Positions 21,239 through 31,900 of a stretch of DNA of 64,000 bases are shown piece by piece (the stretch's first letter is position 1; each line of letters opens with the position of its first letter). Under the pieces are notes generated by a model. The model saw only the letters and a list, made by a program, of their open reading frames with translations. It was not told the DNA's origin and did not search any database. The DNA comes from Magallana angulata (lineage: Eukaryota > Mollusca > Bivalvia > Ostreida > Ostreidae). A program made the translations under genes and the position numbers. The stretch covers positions 24,061,590-24,125,589 of the forward strand of contig NC_069116.1 of the NCBI RefSeq assembly GCF_025612915.1. Direction: 5' to 3'.

Positions 21239-23375
21239 ATGTCGTTACTGTTTTTTAGCTTTAGAAACAGATCATATATATTTTATATTATGGTATTATA
21301 AGGATGATATCTATTAAAATAATAGAAAATCATTGGGTTTTTTTGTTTCTTTCTGCAAATTAATTAAGGACTTGGTAAAATATTGATTTATTTGGCACCG
21401 AGGGGATCAGTGGATTTGATTAAAACAAACTTGAAATCATGTGCGTCAAGTTCGACTTACTTGTAAATTGGTCCAATGGTTTTTAATACATAGAAAGTAA
21501 GAAAGTTTACCTTCAGTCAGACTGACAAACGCCAGTGTACTGATATTCAGATAAGCTTGTGTTCAGGTGAGCTAAAAAAAATATAATACCCACATCTCAA
21601 TATAATGTGACAATGTGATTTATAAAGGACACTTGCTTAATTATGCAAAGTCTAATAAAGACCACCCGGTCATTCAGAAATGGTACGTCACAGAAGTTAC
21701 TTCTTGACACAGGATAACTATTGTAAACCCTCAAAACGCACATATCTGCTTGTTAACGAATGGAATGTTCCTGATGTTACTACTCTGTGCCGCACGTGAA
21801 GTAGTAATCAAAACACACAATCGCTTGTATGCTTACGAAAACGGATCGTCCGAGGTTTAACTTCTGTCACCAGAGAAATAAGTAGTTGTATGCATCGTAA
21901 CTTTAAAACCCTCTGCAACTCAGAAAATGGTCTGTCCTCAAACCATAAACAAATAAATATTAGATATTTACCCATAATATGAAACAATACAATGCTTTCT
22001 TTGCGACTCGCTTAAATGGTTTCGAGAATAAGATTTTTTTATTCATTTTTTTCTACAATGCCTGCAGCTTTATATACAAACAAACTATCCATTAAAACAC
22101 TTTAATCCTTTTAATTATCGTATCATAAAATGGATGAAATATGAAGTGCTTGCTATTTCGAGAATCATTTTATGTTGAAAAATAAGACCACAAATATATG
22201 AATGAACAACTTTGAAATTCATTTTATATCTATATACAATTGGAATGTTCAAAGTATCGTGAGACATTGTATAACATAGACCTTAACATTAAGGAATATC
22301 TGGAAATAGAGGAGAATAATGAATCCACGTAAAACAAACACGGACACATGAAAAATAAGATGATTAATGCATCATGTTTTTGTCGCGGACCTGCACTACA
22401 TAATTGGTGCAATTCAAAGTGTCGTGAAAACTTTTGAAATATGAGCGACAATGTATATACACGTACCTGTAACTTTGGAAACCGAAATTCGTTTAAATAT
22501 AAAATCACATCGTTTGCCGAACACAATCATATATATTTTTTATCATATTCATAATATGAAATGTATACTCTTTGTACAGTGTAAATCATTACTATTTTTA
22601 AATAAATTTGATCATATATTGTATTTATTATAAATTCGTTGAATCCATTGTAAAAGCGTCTGCATTTTTTATATATCATATCATACTTAGTATTATAATA
22701 AGGAGAAATATATGAGATATATCCATATGAAGTGACTATGATTTCAATGCATAAACAAAGGGACGATATATAATGTTGTTGACGTGTTAAGGAGGTTTGA
22801 TGCTGAACAAATTAACCACCAGCTCTACCTTAAAATTTTAAATATATTTTTTAGCCTTAAACTTTACAAAATAGTAAGGAAAAATCCAAGTATTTTAGAT
22901 TTATTTAGTCACGACCACCCAATCATCTAAGTTAAGAAACTCCATGAAAAATTCCACTTACATCCTAACATTTCTACGCAGTTTTTTTCTTTAAAATGTT
23001 TTTTTCCCTTAAAAATCGGTCGAGGTTGACTTGTCTTATAAAAATAACCCTTTTTCTTTGAAGGCAATGTGTAAATCGGTTTAACAATGTATTTGGGGTT
23101 TTTTGTTTACTGGTCAAAGAAATTCAAAACAAAAGTGAATTCTTGTTAAGGACCGGAAATTCCTGGTCAACCGATGATGAAGAACACGAAATTCTGCAAT
23201 AAAGCGTTTTACGACTCAAATTACGACACAAAAAATGGCATTCCACACTTCTCGTGTCCAAAACCATTGCTCTTTACACTCTACCAATGTTCTCTGGAAA
23301 TGTTCAACCAATGTTTTTGTAAATCGAACAAGAGATCCCTTCACCACCGTGTCTGTGTCGCCATCTTAGTCTCAG
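21239..23375. other. Gene-free stretch between SPDL1 and the peptide cluster
   Basis: The SPDL1 3' UTR occupies the start; no canonical AATAAA is close to the stop. Around 21500-21580 a short remnant ends 'gttcaggtgagctaaaaaa', the same end as the long dispersed repeat at 26591-27709, so it is probably a truncated copy. The remainder is AT-rich with no supported gene. Confidence 0.5.
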
Positions 23376-23383
23376 TATATAAA
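23376..23383 (+). promoter_or_regulatory. TATA box of secreted peptide gene 1
   Basis: TATATAAA 45 bases before the start codon, preceded by a long AT-poor stretch. The other two peptide genes have TATA boxes at comparable distances. Confidence 0.7.
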
Positions 23384-23427
23384 CCACAAAATAGTCCTAC
23401 AGAAATTGCCTTCTGTTTTTCGTTACC

Positions 23428-23541
23428 ATGGAAACTTTGACTCAGTATATGTTGCAGGCAGCTGCCATGTTTGTTATCCTGTTTGACGCAGTGTATGGTC
23501 AATCCAGCGATGACCTTCCAACTTGGAATGACTACTTCTAA
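23428..23541 (+). CDS. Small secreted peptide 1 (37 aa)
   Basis: A 37-residue precursor in one coding exon. Residues 1-25 (METLTQYMLQAAAMFVILF then DAVYGQ) look like a signal peptide; the mature part would be only about 12 residues, SSDDLPTWNDYF, acidic and aromatic. The stop is followed at once by AAG|GTAATA, a probable 3' UTR intron donor. Its signal region matches peptide 2 (MExxxQxxxQAA and a final Ala-x-x-Gln or Gly-Gln), so the two are tandem paralogs. No known family is recognised. The ATG is in ACCATGG context. Confidence 0.6.
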   Translation: METLTQYMLQAAAMFVILFDAVYGQSSDDLPTWNDYF

Positions 23542-24061
23542 AGGTAATAATGACTGCATGGTCATGTAAGGTTGGGAGAGACTCTTGTGGTTGGTATTTT
23601 GGCTGACACAGTCAGCGATTAACTGACTATATGCCCATCACCGCCAAACCCCCTTATTTATTTATTTTTTTTTTTTGCATCGCATTGCAAACAGTACATA
23701 TCGATCAATCTCGTGTCGAAACATAAGTCCAAAATACATTCCGTCCTCAAAATATCAAACGCTATAGTGCAAAAGCAATAAAATGAGATATAACAAATAT
23801 TTTTGTAAAGCGTTTCTAAGAAACTTGATCAGGTCATGCTATGCAACACGTGGAAACTGATTCGTCTTCTTCCAGACATTAGATCGTAAAACCTATGAAC
23901 AAAGAACGTGCAAGGAAGTTCCCTAAAAAACGACAACAACGTTTTCCGCGTTCTTGCAAGTAAACCTTGTTGAACAACTCCCATAAACATCCATCGCAAA
24001 ATATTTTGACGTCTCGTTTAATTTGGAAAAAAAATAACGTTGTTTTGGACAATTTTGAGAC

Positions 24062-24069
24062 TATATAAA
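24062..24069 (+). promoter_or_regulatory. TATA box of secreted peptide gene 2
   Basis: TATATAAA 71 bases before the start codon. Confidence 0.7.
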
Positions 24070-24139
24070 CGAAGCCCTGACAATGGTTCTTCACTCAACG
24101 TTCTAACGAAGAGTCCTTCAGTAACCTAAAGCAATCGAA

Positions 24140-24292
24140 ATGGAGTCAGTACGCCAGTTCATCTACCAAGCCGCCACATTGGCAATGGTCGTCATGCTCC
24201 AGGCCGCGTTTGCTCAGTACCAGGATGACAACAACGGCGCCGATTACTTGTACGGCGGCGGTTACCGATACATCAACAGATACGGTTACTAA
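24140..24292 (+). CDS. Small secreted Gly/Tyr-rich peptide 2 (50 aa)
   Basis: Signal peptide about residues 1-26 (ending QAAFAQ), then a 24-residue mature part with an acidic Asp/Asn start and a Gly/Tyr-rich end, YLYGGGYRYINRYGY. No cysteine. The stop codon abuts a consensus donor (TAAG|GTAAGC), so the gene has a 3' UTR intron directly after the coding exon, like peptide 1. Gly/Tyr-rich secreted peptides occur among shell-matrix and antimicrobial peptides of invertebrates; which applies here is unknown. Start context GAAATGG. Confidence 0.65.
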   Translation: MESVRQFIYQAATLAMVVMLQAAFAQYQDDNNGADYLYGGGYRYINRYGY

Positions 24293-24816
24293 GGTAAGCC
24301 CGTTTCCGGTAACCCGATCTTCGTCATCCGTTATCAAAGAAATGCTCAATGCATTCGGTATTTTGTAAACGTTCGATTTAGTATACATCTAAACCTGAAG
24401 AACAGAAGCTTTAATTATGACAATGGTTTCAATTGTCAATATAATTCTTTTATCCATGCGGAAAAATAATTTGATTTTAAAATTAAATTTTTCACAAATT
24501 CAGTAATGAAAGCAGATAGGTTTTCGAGAATTTCTCTTACAACTTGCCGCTGTGCAATCCGTTCCTTTTATTCTGAGACCCTGAAGCACGTTACAGTCAG
24601 ATTTTGTACCTCGACAAGTAAAGTTCCAAAATAACAGCTCATGCACGCGCTTTTCGTCAAAATTGTCGCGTTTATGACTAGAAACATAGAGTAAGACAAG
24701 ACGCTGAAAACTTCTATTCGTTTGAATTTTATAATTAACATTAAAATTACAAACCACACATTTGTAATTTTAAAACTAACATTTCCGTAGAAGTAACCTT
24801 TCGATTGGAGACTCGG

Positions 24817-24823
24817 TATAAAA
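24817..24823 (+). promoter_or_regulatory. TATA box of secreted peptide gene 3
   Basis: TATAAAA 61 bases before the start codon. Confidence 0.7.
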
Positions 24824-24883
24824 CTGCCGTTTGCTAGCAATACCTGCACTCATTCTTTGGGACGAGTCTCCGGTGATTTGACA

Positions 24884-25395
24884 ATGTATCGATTCCTGAT
24901 CTTCGTTTTCGCCCTGCTCCTGTCTGCCCTGGTTTTTGCGGCAGGGTTTTTAATGGATGAGGGAAATAACTTTGGACGGAATTTTGAAAATGGTGCGAAT
25001 TGTCGTTTTTTTTAAGAAGAAAAAAAAACGTTCTTGCAACTATTTGTAATAATTTTGGATTGCTTTAGAAGTCTAATAAATGCATGTTTATTCGATAAAA
25101 TTAACAACGCCGTTTTAATTGTTTAAACAAATTTTAAATCAGATAGAGAAGTTTAGTTTAAACTTCAAATATATGAGTTTATTATGTTTAATTTAAACCA
25201 AATGGCTGGCATGCTAGGGCCACTTTAGATCGAATAATATTTGATAAATTTATTACTTTCTTCAACAACTTTGCTTGTTTCCCAGATTGTTTAGGTGTTC
25301 CTCAGAGTTATTATTAAACAATTTTCATTTTTCTTTTAGAATACAGCGGTTGTTATTGGACCGGAGACGAATGGAAATGTGGAAATGGATTCTAG
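24884..25395 (+). CDS. Small secreted two-cysteine peptide 3 (54 aa)
   Basis: Exons 24884-24992 and 25340-25395 join in phase (AATG|AATAC) to give 54 residues. Residues 1-20 are a clear signal peptide (MYRFLIFVFALLLSALVFAA). The mature part is about 34 residues, acidic, with one Cys pair in GCYWTGDEWKCG that could close a small loop. It is not obviously homologous to peptides 1 and 2 but shares their promoter layout and lies in the same 2-kb cluster. The poly(A) signal is at 25490. No family is recognised. Confidence 0.65.
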
Positions 25396-25489
25396 TCAAC
25401 ATCAAAAGAACTTTGCCAACATTGAAATATTGTAACAAAAACGAAAAGACGGTCAACATTTTGAATGCATAACAAACTGTACACAGGTC

Positions 25490-25495
25490 AATAAA
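25490..25495 (+). terminator. Poly(A) signal of peptide gene 3
   Basis: AATAAA 95 bases after the stop codon; the converging RPUSD4 transcript ends near 25838. Confidence 0.7.
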
Positions 25496-25837
25496 CAATC
25501 GATGACTTCATGAATTTTCTTTCTCTTTTTTTTTTTCAATTTGTTTGCATGAGTTTTTCGTCCTTTTTTTAAATTAAATTTACAGAACGACTTCAGAAAT
25601 ATGAAGGCTTTATTTAAACCAGGAATGTTAAACATTAACTACGGTACCATGGCTCAGAAACATAAAATTAATCAAGTTAAGTGATTTGCTCTCTAAAATT
25701 TGATCTTCTCAATATATGGCATCTTGCAATGTATCAAGTGGGCACAATGTTTACAATGTCGTCAAAAATAAAACCAAACTTTGATGGTTATATCTCAAAA
25801 TAATATACTCAGTACTATTTGTTTACTTGATGAATCC

Positions 25838-25843
25838 TTTATT
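25838..25843 (-). terminator. Poly(A) signal of RPUSD4
   Basis: AATAAA on the minus strand about 145 bases past the RPUSD4 stop codon. Confidence 0.6.
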
Positions 25844-25987
25844 TTAGAAAATAAAAAATATTTACATTGTATCACAGATCATTTTCTCCATCTGGTGTAC
25901 CATATATCATACTGTTTTCTGGTGACATCTCGCAACATACCCCCATAGCACCACAGACAACTACACAAATTTCAAGAGGTTAAATAA

Positions 25988-28900
25988 TCAAATACGCTCG
26001 TCTACATTTCTGTGAGAAATTTTCGCTTTTTTCAAGAAAGATCTAAATGCCCTAGGTACACTGCAATGTACTGAAAAAGTCCTTCCATCCAGGAATTCTG
26101 GGATTATCAGATTCTTGGAGTGGAGGTACATGGGGAGGTTCCTGGCCTTACTCTGGCGGATCCCCAACTGCCGAATGACGTCACTGGGGAGAATCTACGT
26201 GGAAAATTTGTAAATTGTAATTGCTAAAAAGGAAGTTTAATCTCTTTTGTGTTTCATGCACAGTAAAAAATCCCTTTACCTGTGTACCGGTAATTCTCAA
26301 TAGTATTATCTTATCATTGTAATACATATCTCATATACTATTACTTCTCACAATAATGTCTAATAAAGTGATTTTTTTTTTTGTATTTAGAAAAGCACAG
26401 CATGTACAAGTACAAAGTAACACTGGAAGACTGCTAACATAGTGTGATATACTAAAACTATACTAAACTTTTCTATAAAAACAATTTTCATTTGTTCAAT
26501 CATTTAAAAGTTTACTCCCACGGAAATGATATTGCCTTTTTACATGCATTATGATTGATACCATGGTGCATAATAAATAAATGTCAAATAAACAAGAGAC
26601 CCACGGGTCATATTGCTCACCAGAACAACAGTTCCTTTTAACATTCTATTTCATAGCATATGCTATTTCTATTTTAAACTTTGAACCCCTGTCTGGGCTT
26701 CAGTATTGGTTGGTGTTTTATGGTTGGTTTTAACAATTTAGATTATACACAATATGAGAATGCTTGATTAGTAATCTCACAAACTGTAGCTTTGTAGTTC
26801 TCAAAAAGAAAATTTTTAAACATTTTCAATAATATATCATTACATGTATTTTTATGTTAAACTCTGAACCCCTCTTACGGCCCAAGAATTAGTCTTGTGG
26901 TCACAGCTTTATTGATTTAGAATCTACATTATTTAAGGATGCTTGCATAGTACTCTCACAAATTAAAGCATTGTAGTTCTTGAGAAGAAGATTTTTAAAT
27001 ATTTTTTCTATATTATGTTAAACTTTGAACCCCACCTTGAGCCCTATTTTTGTTCGGGAGTTTCACTTAATATACATGCTTTTGTGTAAATATTGGCATT
27101 TCTTGTGAAGTGGTTCTTGAGAAGAAAATTTGTAAACATTTCTCATATGTATTTTTATGTTAAACTTTGAACCCCACTTGGGCCCCTGTTTTGGTACGAG
27201 GGTCACGATTTTTACAATTTAGAATCTTCACTATATATACAAGCTTTTGTGTAAACATTGGCATTTCTGGTGAATTGGTTCTAGAGATCAAATTTTTAAA
27301 CATTTTTCCTACGCATTTCCATGTTAAACTTTTAACCCCACTATGGCCCCATGTTAGGTCTGGGGCCAAGGGTCACGATTTTTACAATTTAGAATCTTCA
27401 CTACATGTACAAGCTTTTGTGTAAATATTGGGATTTCTGGTGCATTGGTTCTTGAGAAGAAGATTTTTAAAGACACACTCCCTATACTCACTGTTTTGCG
27501 ATTATCTCCCTTTTAAAAAGGGATACACCTTTTATTTTTACAATTAAGAATCCCCTTTCTATAAGGATGCTTTCTACCAAGTTTGTTTTAGAAAAGAATT
27601 CAAAAATGTAAAAAGTTTACAGACGGACAGATGGAGGGACAGATGGACGACAGACAACAGGTGATCAGAAAAGCTCACTTGAACCTTTGGTTGAGGTGAG
27701 CTAAAAAAACGCAATTTTGGATTTAAAAACTTTTAAATCAGTATGAAATATGAACAAAAGCCCCAGGTGGATTTGAACTCGTGATCTGCAGTTAACAAGC
27801 CTATTACTTAAACCACTGAACTAAGATGATATACAAGTACAACCAAGTTGATTAATACAAACAATTTTACAAAACATTTTAATCACCATCTTGTAATATA
27901 CCAGTAGTGTCTTAAAAAGTAGAAGTCTTGATGAAGTAGGCTACCTTAGATATATTCACTTTATATGATTTTGGAATTGCTTTTTATAAACATGTCTTTT
28001 TTAAAAAGATATAGGTGTTGATGCTTGAGTATCAAGTTTGTTTTTGTTTTTTTTAAATACATGTATATTTGAATTGATTTTAATTAACACTGATTTATTT
28101 AACCTATTTAATAAAATATAAAAATAATATAATATGATAAAAAATTTGTACCTTTCACGAATAATGGTTTATAACTTACCGGTAGTCAAAAAAGGAATTT
28201 TATATAATAATTGATTTATTTCATATAAGTGATATCAAAATTTTCTTTAAGAAAATTGAAAGATATATTATGACTGGTACCTGTGGTTTGATCTCTGTCA
28301 GGTATGAATACTTGTGGTCCCCCAGTACAGGTGTATTCAATACATGGAGAAGATGGGTTCTGATCTGATGTTTCACACCTGGAACCAAAATATTTGTTTG
28401 CATGAAAGAAAAAAATAATTGGACAAAACTACAATAATAATACAAAAAATAAATAAATAGAAAACTAGAGATCTGCACATAGAACAACTATCTAATATGA
28501 AAAATTTTGTTCCTTCAGATTTTGCTATCCCAAATGAACATATTATACAGTATAAAACCCGGAGAAATGGAGAACTTATTTATTCAGATTAATGAATGAC
28601 AGCAAAGACATTCATAAAAACAATTGTTTTAGAAGGAATACATAAACAAAATTTTAGACCTCAAAATAACTCTGTAATACAGCTTATGGACAAGAAAAAT
28701 GTGAAACCAGAACTGAAGGGAAATTTTGGTAATACATATGTATTTATAAAAAGTACATCTATACCTGTTTCAGGGCTGACTTCTAACAAGGCACAACTAT
28801 GGCTGTTAGCAACCACTTTATAATGAGTTACAGCTGGCACCGTTTTCTTCTTGGTTTTATGCATGACATGTTTGGTGTCCGAGTTGTACACTGGAATGCA

Positions 28901-31900
28901 GGTCATCTACAAATAAGGGTACGTGTATTTCAAATCAAGCTGTAAACACTCTTAATTCTAATTAGACAGTGGCCAGTACATAAACTACTTTTCTTGAAGT
29001 ATACATGAAGATTAATATTGTTTTGCTATTCAGTAAATCAACTTTATTTTTAAAACAGAAAAGAAGGAGAACAATGAACTCATAGACATGAATCAGAGGG
29101 CAATGATATATTAAATGACTAACCCTTTTTCTTTTGTCTTTTCCAACTTCACCTTCTGCGATAGGAACATTTATAATCCCTAAAAAATAATATTATATAT
29201 TCCATTCATATGCTCAATACAGATTACATTTCAAAAGGTTTTCCAAGTAAATCTTAAATGTGGAAACATTAGAAGTAAAACTCAATACTGTATATTAATT
29301 TTAGACTCTTAATTTTTAAACAGTGGATGAAAAGATTTCAGTAGTTCTTATTTCAATAATATTCTTTTAAATTTTCCTATAATAGTTATATATTAAATAC
29401 TCAACATAAAATCACAGTTTTCACTCACTCTGATAACATTGACAAATGTTGCTTAAAACATTGGACCGTCTAAAAACAGCCATATCATTAATGGGCACAA
29501 GGTTGAAATGTTGAAATAGCCTACCTTCTTTCAGTGATGGTATACCCTTGGCTATAACCAAATACGTCTTTTTCACCTTTCGGTCCTTGAATGCCTTTCT
29601 CAATTTACTGGCCATTTCTTCAGTTCTGGAATTAATCAGGCTCATTAATTTGTCATTTAAATATTGTAAAATCTTAAGTAAAGACACATGCTTAATGGAA
29701 AAAAATACATGATCTTATTTTACATACATTAAAACTTTAAGTAACACAGTGGCCTAAATGCAATTCAACTCTAGTGGAATATATTTTTATGATTTATACT
29801 TAAAAATATATTTTGTATGTTAATTCTTGGTTTTGGTTTTCCCTTCATAGAATCCATACCAATGAGAGCCAATACTAGCTACATTGTATGTACTTACTTT
29901 CCAAACAACATAATCCCTGTGGTTTCCTTGTCAAGCCTGTGAACCATGTGGAGTTTGTCACAATGAATTCTTTCTGCAAGTTTGGGTAAGAGGTCTGCAA
30001 TGTTCAATCTCACTCCCTCTCCACCTATAAATACATGTACAGTGTAACTCATTTATCGCGGTCTTCAATAAATATCAGTGTAGAATATTTTTACTTGATA
30101 AGCATGCAGTAAATATCAAAGAGATTTGCAAGAAACCTCTTTTACAAAAATCATTGTATCAATGTATCATTAGCATTAACACTTAAGGAGCTACATAGAT
30201 TGAATTCTTGCTGACAGAAATCAATTGTCACAGAATAGTTACTGACCTGCTATTAGTGAATTAAAGATGATTTGTTTGCATGCATTGTTGTACAGTATTT
30301 ATTGCATTTGGTGTAACTGTTTTACCTTGTGATGGTATCCCATATATTTTGTTGATTGCAAGGATATCATCTAGAAAAGCACAAACACACTAAATCATAC
30401 AAAATGCATTAAAACATTATAATGTCCAGTAACCAAGGCAATCTTTTTTACACTATCTCTCCAACAGTTGGCAATACTATCAAAATAACAATCCCCCACC
30501 CCAATGCATCTTCTTCAGCAGCAGTCAGCAGTGAACATAACAAAAATTCTTTTCATTTAATTACTGACAGAATATAATTTTATGATATTCTTTAATGTAG
30601 ATAATACAGGTACATTTTCATAACAGCTCAGATCCATTTACTGTATACCGGTACATGTATCTGGTAATTTTCACAACAATCCAGTTTTTGCTTTATTTAC
30701 AGTCTCTTTTAGATTGCAAAATGCAGAAGTTATATCCAGTATTATTTGCTATAAGAAACTTTTTTAGTTGCAAAAAATAACTAATGCAAATAAAAAGGTT
30801 TCACATTTTACAAATTTTGTGACACTGGAAGAAAACGGATCTATGGTACATGTACTCTCAGTCATCATAGAAATTAATAATTCATCACAACAGAATTATT
30901 AAATTCCAAACTTTCTTTATGATGTATACTTAGATTGAGAGAGATTTTTCTACCACATTGAACAAAGATCCTCACCTTTGTTATAGAGGATACTCTCCAC
31001 CAGCTCATCAACAACTTCTTCCTCTGTTAGCTTGTTCACATTTTTGGGTACAAATTTGCTTAGATCAACCTTTGATGTTGCATCAATTTTTGGTGCTAAA
31101 ATCATATTACAATGTATCAATTAAATATTCAGATCTTTAAAACAACTGTTCCAGATTTGATTTAGTGAGTTCACATAAAAAATTTGGCAATTTTGATCAA
31201 AATTTCTCTTTATAGACCTCTTTACTTTCTTTGTAATAAATACGCTACATGTACCAGGTAATAATTTATTTTTGGGGTAAAGATTATAATCCTGGTTTTG
31301 CTTTCTTTACTTATAAAATTAATTAGATAACTATAACCATCATGAAGGGACCCGAGGTTGCAAATTTGTAAAACAAGAAGCAAAATGTCAAAAAACAAAT
31401 AGGTACATGCACTAAGACTACATATGTGTATGTTTTTTTTATTATTTTTAATTTGAAAAGTTGTCTAAACACAGTGTAATTGTAGTAAAACAGGATCACA
31501 AACCTAAGCTTTTTTCTTGGAGATCTGAGAAATATTTGTACGCTGCATTTTCTATCATTGCAGTCCCTGACTTCTCATCATTATCATCGTCTGATTTCAG
31601 TTCTTCAGCGAAACCATCCTCCTCCTCTTCATTGTTGTAGTTTTCTCCTTCAGCTGAAATGTAATCCAACATCTCATCGAAGTAAAGTTACTTCTACTTA
31701 TACACAAAAGTGAAATCACAGACACCAAAAATTATCAGTCAGTAGAAACATATAACCATAAAAGGAAAATACTACTGTCTCAAATAGAATGTGTAATATA
31801 TATTTAATTGTAAGGTTATTAATATATACCAGTTAAATGTCCTAAAAATATTACTGCAAAATGCATTTTATGATGCAATACAGATGCATACATTTAAAAT

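Noticed and set aside
22230-22526. 98-codon minus-strand frame
   Set aside because: Low-complexity AT-rich region with no supporting feature.
26864-27400. CRISPR-like periodic repeats
   Set aside because: Units are degenerate, 140-185 bases long, and belong to a dispersed transposable element.
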